Assembly: GCA_902728285.1 (NCBI GenBank)
Contig: CACVBU010001120.1
Location: forward strand, 310,001 to 374,000
DNA length: 64,000 bases
Origin: Clytia hemisphaerica
Taxonomy: Eukaryota; Cnidaria; Hydrozoa; Leptothecata; Clytiidae
Direction of reading: 5' to 3'
Part shown: piece by piece, positions 1 through 11,100 of the stretch
Numbering within the stretch: the stretch's first letter is position 1
How the letters are laid out: every line of letters begins with the position of its first letter
Position numbers and translations under genes: made by a program
Notes under the pieces: model-generated
What the model was told of the DNA's origin: nothing
What the model saw: only the letters and a program-made list of their open reading frames with translations
Databases searched by the model: none

Positions 1-50
1 TTGTAGAGTTAGTTTATCCCCTTCCATTATCAAATTACCACATATAGAGC

Positions 51-58
51 TATAAATA
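51..58 (+). promoter_or_regulatory. TATA box of the glycine-rich gene
   Basis: The sequence TATAAATA lies about 140 bp before the ATG at 192. A start of transcription near 80-85 would leave a leader of about 110 bases. Position and sequence fit a core promoter; nothing else in the first 190 bases stands out. Confidence 0.45.
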
Positions 59-191
59 CAAGAAAATCGCATTAGATTCATCAAACTGCCAAGATTTGGA
101 TAACTATTTGTTTCTGAAAACTTCGACTTCTGTGATAGACATTCATTTACTGAGAATCTTTTTCAAGATAGATACAGACAATTCAATAAAA

Positions 192-593
192 ATGCTGAAG
201 ATATTGACTGGTTTAGCGTTTCTAATTTTTGCAATCAACTTTGGACAAGATTATGAAGGCAAGTCTTTGGTATCAGCTGAACCTGTTCAAAATCAAAAAC
301 ATGTCCATAATGAAATTCAAGACTTTTTAAATCTCGATGATCGAAATGATGAAGAAGATGAAGTTCTCGTGAGAGTAAAACGCTCCCCCGACCCAAACCC
401 CCAACCCAGAGGAGGGCGTGGAGGCGGGTTCAGGGGCGGTTCAAGATATAGAGGCGGGTCAACATATCGTGGTGGAAGTTATGGATCGAGCGGAGGTGGA
501 AATTTATCAACTGGTGCTATTCTTGGAATCGTTTTTGGAATTTTAGGTGGATGTGCAGTTATTGCGATTTTAATGTATTTATGTTCTAATTAA
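192..593 (+). CDS. Small secreted or single-pass glycine-rich protein
   Basis: The product is 133 aa. I start at the ATG at 192 because the upstream in-frame extension begins at TTG and is not signal-like. Residues 1-19 form a hydrophobic signal peptide (MLKILTGLAFLIFAINFG). An acidic stretch (DDRNDEEDE) leads to a furin-type site RVKR before Ser, followed by a Gly/Arg/Tyr/Ser-rich low-complexity segment with repeated RGGS units. A C-terminal membrane helix (about residues 106-129, rich in G, I, L and A) ends with Cys-Ser-Asn. The visible features suggest a type I membrane protein whose glycine-rich part is freed or exposed after propeptide cleavage. I do not recognise the family. It is intronless here and may be nested antisense in a further intron of the adhesion-GPCR gene. 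The stop codon overlaps AATAAA. Confidence 0.7.
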   Translation: MLKILTGLAFLIFAINFGQDYEGKSLVSAEPVQNQKHVHNEIQDFLNLDDRNDEEDEVLVRVKRSPDPNPQPRGGRGGGFRGGSRYRGGSTYRGGSYGSSGGGNLSTGAILGIVFGILGGCAVIAILMYLCSN

Positions 594-598
594 ATAAA
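593..598 (+). terminator. Polyadenylation signal AATAAA
   Basis: AATAAA begins at the last base of the stop codon of the glycine-rich gene, so the 3' UTR is expected to be very short. Confidence 0.45.
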
Positions 599-1533
599 GG
601 GCAGTTAATCTTATCGTAAAAGAAGTGCCTGTCTCCATGTGGAAGTAGCCTGAAAAATTGACATTTTCAAAATCTTGATGACTGAGATACTGACTATAAG
701 AGTTTGAAGCTGTGGGATCGTCCAAGTGTATAAAATATTTCATTCATATAGTACATTTCTTCATTGAATTTTAATTTACTTTGTTTAAAAGAATGAGTGT
801 CAGAAGACTTTGACTTTGAATTCGCCTCTCTCTTAGAATACATGATAAACATGACATACAAAAGAGTCGTGCCGCGAAGCGCATGTCAAAACGTACATTG
901 AGTCAAATTTTCGATGTCATTTTTATCGAAATAATCAGTAGAGAAAGGAGCCTTTTTTTCAAATATCGTATTACTTCAAATAAACATCCCTCCTAAAATT
1001 CAAAATTTTTATAAAAGACCCTTTTATAAACGCCCAGTTCGTTTATTCGAAGTAATACGGTAGGTGTTTCGTTAAAATGTGATATTAAATGGATTTTCTT
1101 AATCGACCCGTATGTTTTCTTGATTTGTAAAAGTCTTATCATATTTCTACTTTTAGTATTGTAGGAAAAATTGTAATATCCAATGTAAATATATAAACAT
1201 ATACAAGTTGTATTTTTCAAACAAGAATAAAAATGAAATTTGAGAACAAAGTGAATTTTGATATTCGTCATGTACAAAATATAAATTTCTGTCTGATGTA
1301 GCTAACAAAACTTTGACATGTTATACATTTTCTGTTAGGCCAACTATTTTTGAGTCTGAAAATTTAAGAATCGCAAAGAAAAAATTTGATGAAGAAGAAA
1401 ATGAAGACTTTTGCAACGAAGAGTATTTCAAAAGGAACCTGAAACATAACTTTTATGCTCAAATACATAAATCAATTTTTTGACTATGACTTAAGCACAC
1501 GTATTTTATACAGAAACAAAGAACATGCTGAAT
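594..1533. other. Intergenic or intronic AT-rich sequence
   Basis: I see no convincing exon, RNA gene or repeat here. Short open frames on both strands have AT-rich random composition. No GPS or transmembrane exon of the minus-strand receptor could be found. Confidence 0.4.
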
Positions 1534-1904
1534 GGACCTACCTGATGATGAGAATCAGATAAAAATAGGAAAAATAGCAAGAGAGTAAAAAAGCTTGAAT
1601 AGATAGCTCAAATTAATATCGACCTGCGAAGTATAGTTAAATGAAATGCTCTTTTTCCCTAAAATGACATAAGGGAATTTCCCCCAATAAAAAAATCCGA
1701 TTTTTACGGCAAAAAAGAATTTCCCAAAAAAAACTGCTTGAGCCACTTTCTGGGAATCATTTTGTATCACTGTGCAAAAAATCAGAAAAAACTAATGAGC
1801 CAATCCTGAGAAAAGCTGGTATCAGACGAACGAACGGTGAAACGGACGAACATCAGTTGATTTAAAGGACATCAGTTGATTTAAAGGACATCCGTGGTAG
1901 ATCC
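1534..1904. mobile_element. Non-autonomous element, GGACCTACC family, copy 1
   Basis: It begins GGACCTACCTGATGATGAG and ends GGTAGATCC, imperfect inverted ends. The interior matches a second copy at 23944-24326, including an AGAAAAGCTGG block, short ACGAACG runs and the closing hairpin arm. No coding capacity. Confidence 0.5.
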
Positions 1905-1918
1905 AAAAAAAGTGATTT

Positions 1919-2075
1919 GAATTTTGAGATTGACCCTTTTTTCATTAGATGGGACCCTCCCCCCACCATGAAGAAAGGGCCAATCTCAAAACTTAAGGTT
2001 AGCCAAACAGAAAAATTCTTAGTTTTCTCAGACACTAATTTTGAGATTAGACCTTTTGCCTCGATGGCAGCGAAG
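1919..2075. repeat. Partial copy of the GGTCCAATCTC inverted-repeat MITE
   Basis: It shares AAAGGGCCAATCTCAAAA, GTTAGCCAAACAGAAAAATT and CAGACACTAATTTTGAGATT with the more complete element at 4368-4627. The left arm is truncated. Confidence 0.5.
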
Positions 2076-2177
2076 TTTCAATTCATTTGCGTAGAATACA
2101 GCTTTTTCTTAAAATTGACCTTCGACAGTTTAACTTACGCAAATTTAATTTGACCTAGCTTAAATTTGTGAAGATAC

Positions 2178-5154
2178 CTTCCATCTTTGGGCTGTTGAAG
2201 ATATTTGCCAATGTTATCATAGGATGCGTAGATGACGTTTGAAACAGCACCTGTTTAAACGGCGAAGATAATGGAAATATAACAATTGTGACAAGTAACC
2301 GACGATTTTAATTTATTTACAATATAATAATTTATTGACATTGTAATAATTAGTACGGTTCGTCTCTAGAAGAAGGCTCTGTAAAAAAAAAAAGGTTTTT
2401 TCAATAGATTTAGAGGTAATGTTCGGGAACTATATTTTAGCTTAGTGAGCACACTCTCTAAATGAGGAGATAAGATAGCCACAGTCTGTCTATAAACTCT
2501 CAAATTCAATAAAACGTTAAATGAACGTTGAAGCAACGTTGTTTGCCACATCTGGGTATTGGAGATTGGGTTCAAGTTTTCTACGTCAAGGAGCATTACC
2601 CAGGTTAGTATGGAGAGAACACACATTCTCTGAAGACCTTTTGAAAAGAACTGTACATATTTACAGCTAATTTGAGCTCATTATATTCTCTGTAATTAGT
2701 GACGATTTAGATTCCACGTTCGTCAGCGAGAGTCGACTGTATATAAATGGTCAAGTAGTATACCTGATCTTGCGATTTCCATAACTGGGAGTTGAATGGA
2801 ATAGAAATTGGTCGAGTTATTTTCTTGTTTGACGAAAAGATTCGATTCCTTGTTAAGTTTGACTGCTTGTAAAACTGAATTCAAAGAGAGAAATACGTTA
2901 AAAAAATCAGTAGTAAGTGGAAGATTCTTTCAGCCCTTAGAGCCAAGCCAAGCATAAACGTAATGAGCAGATACAATTTAGCTATTATAAATATTTGTAC
3001 ACCATGTAGATCTAAATTTTCAGGCTACCAGTAGTAGACACTGACTTTTATATATCTGAAGTAGATCTAGCGATCTCGATGCATTTACACCGCTATTGAG
3101 TAGTGCTGCCATGCGGGATTGAGAAACTTTGTCCAGAGTACATAAAGGTCAGTGGCTGGTAGTAAGCCAGTAATGCGTGCAGGGTAGTGTGGGGTATCGG
3201 CGTCTAGAGGGGTAGTGATTTTCTATACGATATATATTTCTTATACATCTCTAGTTTTTGGAATGAAGAAATGAATAACGTTTAAGAGGGCTTTTGGACT
3301 CCAGAAGGTCTGAAGTAGGGGGTCCTATTGGGCCCGGGTAAGCCTCTTAACCTTTGAGCACAGCCGAGCCAAACCAAGCATAATAGTTACGAACGGCTTT
3401 ACCATCTATAACTACATCTAACGATTATTAGTATCTCTACACCATGCCAGTGGGAGTCCTAAATATTAATTCTAGATTACTAAAACCATGAGTACGATCT
3501 CGAAAAAGAAATGGTGAAAAATTTCATACCAAGGTTTCTTTGAGTGCTTTCGAATTCTTTATTCGTCTTTTGTCGCATTTTGGAAGCGAGTTGTTCTGAA
3601 AAATTGATCAACTGTTCCGCTACATTCATTCGGCTTTCCTGGAAACAAATACGAAAATCGTTTTACTTATGGTTTTAGTAATAATTGCTCAGTCAAAATG
3701 CAGGGAGTGCAGTTCAAACGCTTTCACATTACTTGACTACCCAAAGGGTTGAACTGATATGGCGTGACTTCTTTCGATAAACATAAACCACCTCCGTGTT
3801 CTTAAGCTTTATTTCTAAAGGTAGCTCTTTATTTCATTGATAAGTTGGTGCAAACTTAATCCTTGACTGAATAGAGCCAATCAGACAACCAGAGCACAGC
3901 AGTCCTCGAGTGTCTGATTAAAACGTGGCTTATCGACAACTTTTGAATACAAAGTGAATACTTTAACAATGGAATAAGCGTATAAACCCACAAACCATTG
4001 GTAAGTTAAGTCCATACCTCAGGTATATCAAACCATCCATCGCTTGATTTTTTGTCGATTAGATTGCTTGCTACTGCTGTGATACCCTACAACAAATAGA
4101 CGATGAAATTGGAGTTGACAGGTGTGTTGTGGATGAGCAAGAAGAGTGCCCTTTCTGGGGAGTTTTTAAAAGCGGAGGCTCTTACTGACTTTGGGCTTCA
4201 CAGCGTACTACCTTCAGTGTGATAAATATTTACAATTCATTTTTGTAATACTAAAAGCTACCTGCTGAGGAGAGGCAAGACAATGAAGGGAAAATGAAAA
4301 TTGATGATGAAAGTACGAAATGTTAATGGTTGAAAATTACTAGAAAAACTCCTTGTGACTATACAGATATCGCTGTCATCAAGGCAAAAGGTCCAATCTC
4401 AAAATTAGTGTCTGAGGAAACTAAGAATTTTTCTGTTTTGCTAACTTTAAATTTTGACATTGACCCTTTTTCATGTAGATGGGATTCCTTCACTATGAAA
4501 AAAGGGCCATTGAGGATTTAAGGTTTTAGGGCCAGCTCAAGATTTAAAGTTAGCCAAGCAGAAAAATTCTCAGTCTTCTCAGACACTAATTTTGAGATTG
4601 GACCTTTTGCCTTGATGGCAGCGATATAGAGGTTTTCCAGTTTGACTAGGTTACGCAGTTTCCGCCATTATGGAAAAAAAACATTCGAATCGCATAAGCA
4701 ATCGTCTCTACAAATTCGAACGCTTTCCATAATGGCGGATATTCATTAAGTCGCTTATCTTACCCGAAACTAAGAAGAACTCTTTAGTGAGGTCAGTTAA
4801 AAGAAGAAAAATCGTGCAAATTGTGATAAAAGCATGAAATTTGGTACAGAGGTCAAGAATGGAGAGGGGAGACAAGCGTCAAATGTCATGTGTCACTCCC
4901 TGTCAGCATTTGTTGACAAATAAAAATATAGCTCTAAAATATATCATATTATGCATCGTTGGAAAGATAATTGAAAACCCTACCTCAGCAATTTGTTCAA
5001 TGTGTTGATGTTTCTTAGCGTTAATTACTCTTTCGAACACCGACGAAGCATACTCCAAAGATAGTTTGATGTCTCCACCGTATAGTTCAATGTATCTCGT
5101 CACATTCTCTAGTTCTCGTATGGCTTTCAATTCCTGACCAATTCGGTCCGCAAA
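2178..5154 (-). CDS. aGPCR exons 15-19: GAIN domain, incomplete
   Basis: Exons 4984-5154 (IELYGGDIKLSLEYASSVFE), 4018-4086 (AVASNLIDKKSSDGWFDIPE) and 3530-3638 (MNVAEQLINFSEQLASKM) give the helical subdomain A. Exons 2764-2862 (FYSIQLPVMEIA) and 2178-2250 (VIYASYDNIGKYL) give the start of the beta subdomain, where I-x-L-P and V-x-x-x-Y-x-N-x-G are typical. The remaining strands, the GPS cleavage site and the membrane helices are outside the window. Confidence 0.82.
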
Positions 5155-8100
5155 CTAAGAAAATTGAAATCTAGTCGTGTTAAATTCAAAAAGAAAGAAA
5201 ATACCGAAAAAGAAAATTTCTCTTGAATGTTTTGCTTTTTAATAAGAGTAATATTAATTGCTTACAGATCACTTTTAATTTACAAGCTTCTTTACATTGG
5301 ATTGACACGTATGTGGAGCAAGATTGGTCAAAAAGAGGAAAAGAAAGCCGGTATCCATTTGTGCGCGATGCGATCGCACTTTTTGGCTTCAAGCCTTTTT
5401 GCTTGGAAAAAAGATTACGTCATAAAAATGTAGCGCGCGCTCGAAAAGGAATTTGAACACATTTCTACTTTTTTCAACCGTTACGTCAGATCGCGCCAAT
5501 AGAGTTGCTTCATTTTTCTTTTGATCAATAGCATGGAAACTTTGTTCAAAAAAGTGCGATTGAGGCGCGCGCAACCTTTAGGACCGGCCTATAGTGTTTA
5601 CTTACGAGAACCTCCAGGTCACTAATTTCATTAGAAACGCATTCACTGAGATCAGGGTGTCTGTAGATCGCATGTGATGAAATGGTCGCTCGCTGGCAAT
5701 GTCTTTTAGCGAATCCTGAAATGAGAAAGGTATCATGTGGTCGTTATTTTGAAGGATTTGCAGAAGTTTGGTCCTTAGGAAGTTCGAGACGACGAAAGCT
5801 GATTGTAATGACATATTTTCTAGTCACGCTAGACGACTAGACGACAAAGAACATTGCGGTTTGCTCATACTCTTTTAGACTGGAGTCGTTTATAATGCAT
5901 GTATAATACTAATAATAAACACAAATAATGATACGGGATTTAGTTTGTATAAACGACTGGAAGAATCCGGTGTTCCAGCCTTTTAGATACCGGGCCTAGC
6001 TACGCAGAAACTTGCGTATCGAAAAAACAATTTATCAAGCAACAACAAACTCTCAAAATAAAATCAACTCAAATGAAACATTTTTAACACACAAATCCAC
6101 ACACATTTTATTTTCTAGAACTTTTTTTGAGCGGGAAAAAATTTTAATTGCGATATTGACACTTTTTTTTTGTTTGGAGTTAGTGCACAAAGGTTTCTAG
6201 ACGACTAAAATTTACTTTTTTGCTTTATTTCTAATATGTCTGAATTAGTCGTCTAGCTTGCTAGACTAATACTCTTTATATAATTATGAAAACAAGAAAT
6301 AAAATAAATAAGCGATAAATAATGGAAAGAAAAAATTATAGTCTGATGTTATCCCATAACTACGGTGGCCGAGAAAGCTCAACCAAGATTTAAATTTTCA
6401 AAATACGAATTTAAATATTCGAATTTAAATATTCAAAATACAGATTTAAATATTAGAATATGAATTTAAATATCAAAATACAGATTTAAATATTAGAATA
6501 TGAATTTAAATATCAAAATACAGATTTAAATATTAGAATACGAATTTAAATATTAGAATATGAATTTAAATATCAAAATACGAATTTAAATACTCGAATA
6601 TGAATTTTAATATTAAAAATACAGATTTAAATATTCAAAATACAGATTTAAATATTCGAATATTAATTTAAATATTCAAAATACGAATTTAAATATTAAA
6701 AATACAGATTTAAATATTCGAATATTAATTTAAATATTCAAAATAGGAATTTAAATATTAAAAATACAGATTTAAATATTCGAATATGAATTTAAATATC
6801 CAAAATACGAATTTAAGTATTCAAAATACAGATTTAAATATTAGAATATGAATTTAAATATTGGAATACGAATTTAAATATTAGAGTACGAATTTAGATA
6901 TTAGAATACGAATTTAAATCTTCTAAACACGGATTTAAATATTCAAATATGAATTTAAATATTTTCTATCGGACTTAAATATTGGAATCCGATTTTAGCG
7001 GACCTTAATATTGTAATCCGGGTTTCAACAAAAGCTGGCTCGGGCCATTTGGCCTACTATATGGCCCACCTTTTGGCTCGCTGATTTTGCTGATTTTGCT
7101 GAATAATCAGTTTTTAAAAAAGCGAGTAAGAGTCGACCGTCGATATGAGGGGAAATTACGAAATTTATAGACCCGTGTGGCCCGGCAATCGTCCTTACGG
7201 GAAGGTCTTGCGCTGTACTTATTGTACTGATTTAAGGCAAAATCTAATCGGGCGCTGTGTCTTCAATTTTGGTGCTACGTCTTAGATATTTTGCAGGCTT
7301 ATTTTCCATTCGGTAGAGATGCCTCACGGAAAGTTTGACCGACTAAAAACGCCGTACGGCCCGGCAATCGTCCTTACGGGGACGTCCTGCAGTGTACCTT
7401 TCGCGACCCGTAGCCTTGTGACCGGTGACGGTGGAGTGATGAAATTTGGGATGCTTTCCCCCTTCGATATGCTTGACGTCTCCAGAAAGTTTCAAGTCGT
7501 GAGCCCACCCAGTCCGGCGCTAGGAGAGGGGGTCATTTACGGTCCCGTGCGGGTCCTTTACGGTCCCGTAGCGCTCTTCTGTCAACTTTTCAGGACTTTG
7601 GACCTATTTTTTCGGAATCTACACCCAAAAAACATGAAATAAAAGATTTTAAAGGTGCCCCTGTCACGCTTCGAACTGGGGATTGCTAGTGTGTGAACCG
7701 AACGCCTTATGCCACTGGGCCAACGTCAAGCCGTTTTAACTTTTCAGGGATGTCATTCGTTCGCTAGCTTGACTTGGCCCAGAGCTCAATAGGGACCCCT
7801 CAAACTATTTTTTAGACCTGGCTGAATGGTAATTTTCCCCTTATATCGACGATCGACTCTTATTCGTTTTTTTTAAAACTGCTGTACGCCAAATGGCCTG
7901 GGCCAACTAGGCGAGCCAGCTTTTGTTGACACAATAATATTAATAAAATTACAATATTAAGGTCCGCTAAAATCAGATTCCAATATTTAAGTCCGATAGA
8001 AAATATTTAAATTCATATTTGAATATTTGAATCCGTGTTTAGAATATTTAAATTCGTACTCTAATATCTAAATTCGTATTCCAATATTTAAATTCATATT

Positions 8101-11100
8101 CTAATATTTAAATTCATATTCTAATATTTAAATCTGTATTTTGAATACTTAAATCCGTATTTTGGATATTTAAATTCATATTCGAATATTTAAATCTGTA
8201 TTTTGAATACTTAAATCCGTATTTAGAATATTTAAATTCGTACTCTAATATTTAAATTCGTACTCTAATATCTAAATTCGTATTCCAATATTTAAATTCA
8301 TATTCTAATATTTAAATTCATATTCTAATATTTAAATCTGTATTTTGAATACTTAAATCCGTGTTTAGAATATTTAAATTCGTACTCTAATATTTAAATT
8401 CGTACTCTAATATCTAAATTCGTACTCTAATATCTAAATTCGTATTCCAATATTTAAATTCATATTCTAATATTTAAATTCATATTCTAATATTTAAATC
8501 TGTATTTTGAATACTTAAATCCGTATTTTGGATATTTAAATTCATATTCGAATATTTAAATCTGTATTTTGAATACTTAAATCCGTATTTAGAATATTTA
8601 AATTCATATTCGAATATTTAAATCTGTTTTTTTAATATTTAAATTCGTATTTTGAATATTTAAATTCATATTCGAATATTTAAATCTGTATTTTTAATAT
8701 TTAAATCCGTATTTTGGATATTTAAATTCATGTTCGAATATTTAAATCTGTATTTTTAATATTTAAATTCATATTCTAGTATTTAAATTCGTGTTTTGAT
8801 ATTTAAATTCATATTCTAATATTTAAATCTGTATTTTGATATTTAAATTCATATTTTAATATTTAAATCTGAAATTTGATATTTAAATTCATATTCTAAT
8901 ATTTAAATCTGTATTTTGAATATTAAAATTCGTATTTTGAATATTTAAATTCGTATTTTGAAAATTTAAATCTTGGTTGAGCTTTCTCGGCCACCGTACA
9001 TAACAATCATTCCATTCTAATCTAACACCCATATTTATATATTATTCGAATTATAAACAACGGGAGTCGTTTTTCTCATTTTTCACTCATCCTTTTTTCA
9101 GACTTCTGTTGCGTAGTCTTTGAACCGTGTGTGCCTCAGTAACTAAAGCAGCTTTATTGAAGCAGTTGAGAAATAATAATTCATGGATAAATAATAACAA
9201 ATCTTTTCTCACCTTCTGCACCGACAGGACAGGGAACTTCTGCTGTGTCGCCACCGAATGTCTTCGGCCAGTCAACACCTCGCTTTTGGTCACGTGCGCA
9301 GTAAAAAGACGAAGTGACGTATTCATGTGTTTCTAAGATTAAACGTTTAAAATAGAAAGTTTATGCAGTTAGAATAACCGAAATTAAAATCCATGGGTTG
9401 ACTTTTTGTATCAAATAAGTCGAGAAACACTTACTCCGGCAAACACGACCGTTGCCATGGTAGCCTTTCGGACATACACAAACAAAACCATCAGGCTTGT
9501 TGACACATTTGGCCAAACCGTCACAATAATTCTCGTATGGTTGTAAACATTCGTTGCGATCTAAAATAATAGAAGAAATTGAAAAAGTTGAACATTTTCG
9601 TTTTCGTACCCATGGCAACCGGCTGTGCTTTTTGGTTTTAAAGATCAGCGAAGACCTTATTGCGAGTGCTATTAAAATGAAAGTAAATAGCTCGAGGTCC
9701 ATAACCAAAATGCCCAGAAATGCCAACATTTTTCTGGTCCCATGAGAACTTTTGGCGTCTTTTTCCTTTCGAGAAAAACTACATTTAAGCTCTCCTGAAC
9801 TCGACGAGTACTGATTCTCTTTCACGCAAGACTTCTTAATTCTGCAGTAATTTCACCCATTTCATCATTTTGGACTTGAGAAATATTTCACTGTGTCCCT
9901 GGCTAACAAATGCGCAAACGTAATGTGATGTTTTGAAACATTTCAGGGTTTTGTGGGTGTGTCACAAAAGTGACGTCAATTCTTTTTATAGAAATAATTG
10001 AAGACCCTGCATTGCGAAAAATGCTATTTTTGTCGTTTTTCATAAAAAGTTTTCACATAGAGTTTGGTTCTTCTTGACTTTGTTCTCACATCTCAATGGA
10101 CTGTTCACCGGAATATGTTGTATATTACCACTGGGATGATCAACTATGTAGTTCAACAGAAATCATAACATGTTATGCGTTTGATAAAGGTCAGTTAAGT
10201 AGTCTCCATCTCAAACTATTCATATTTTCTTTCTTTGAATCGTGTAGAACAAGTAATTTTTTTTCTATTTTCATCATATATACTTTATAGGTTTATTCAA
10301 ACCCTACATATCATTTCGAAACTTGATCAGACAATTCCTCTTCCACAAGTCATTCGGTGATTAGCTTGGCTTATTTCTACTTTTTCCAGTGATTTACCAG
10401 GAGACTCGGTTTATCATTTTAAAGGATTTAGAATACTGGCTACAGTACACTAGAAGCATCGGCCTCTAAGAGCGATTGGGTAGCGGAAAAAGAAGATATA
10501 TAATAATACAAAGTCTAGGTTATAAAGAGAAGGTCAGATCAGTTTAAAAAACATTGATATTATATCAGACCAACGATGTAAAAATAATAGATAACCAACT
10601 ACCTCTAGAAGGCACTTCTCCCAAGAGAACAACCATTGTTTTCCTATTGAAATGAGCACTCTATTAAAAAGCTCTGTGTGCAGTGCGTGTTATGCTTTTA
10701 GCTAGATTTTGACACACTTTTTGACATCCACTCACTGAATTGATAGAAAATTTGAATTGTTATTTACTGCAAATTTTGGAATTTTTTTAAAAATTGACAA
10801 ATTGACTACGGATCGGCCTGATACCACTTAATCTTCATCTGGATAAATAAACGCTCATAAAATGCTGTTATCTGAAAAATATATGTGTGATTTGAAATGC
10901 GATATCTCACGTATGAAAAGTGCATGAAGGTTGCATGATACAAAATAAACAAATGAATGTTTATAGAACAATAATATCTAATTAAAAAATTCCTTCTGTG
11001 AGGCTGCCGGAAAATACACTTTTTCTAACCCAAATTTTGGAAAAATATACATCACGTGATCGATTCTGTCCAATAGAAGGTTGCAAATGAAGCAAGTTTT

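Noticed and set aside
1339..1483. Possible plus-strand terminal exon (acidic, ends KSIF and stop)
   Set aside because: An acceptor-like TTCTGTTAG precedes 48 open codons with Glu/Asn-rich text, but there is no upstream partner exon and no known domain.
7319..7642. 107-codon open frame in the foldback core
   Set aside because: Composed partly of an internal direct repeat with no domain; no splice or promoter support.
7654..7724. Functional tRNA gene
   Set aside because: A and B boxes are present, but the 5' bases cannot pair with the 3' acceptor strand and the anticodon stem is poor.
9087..9160. Possible receptor exon encoding VTEAHTVQRLRNRS on the minus strand
   Set aside because: It would splice in phase after the first HRM exon but leads to an immediate stop and breaks the HRM motif; the exon at 5606-5715 continues HRM with the expected GFAKRHC in the same phase.
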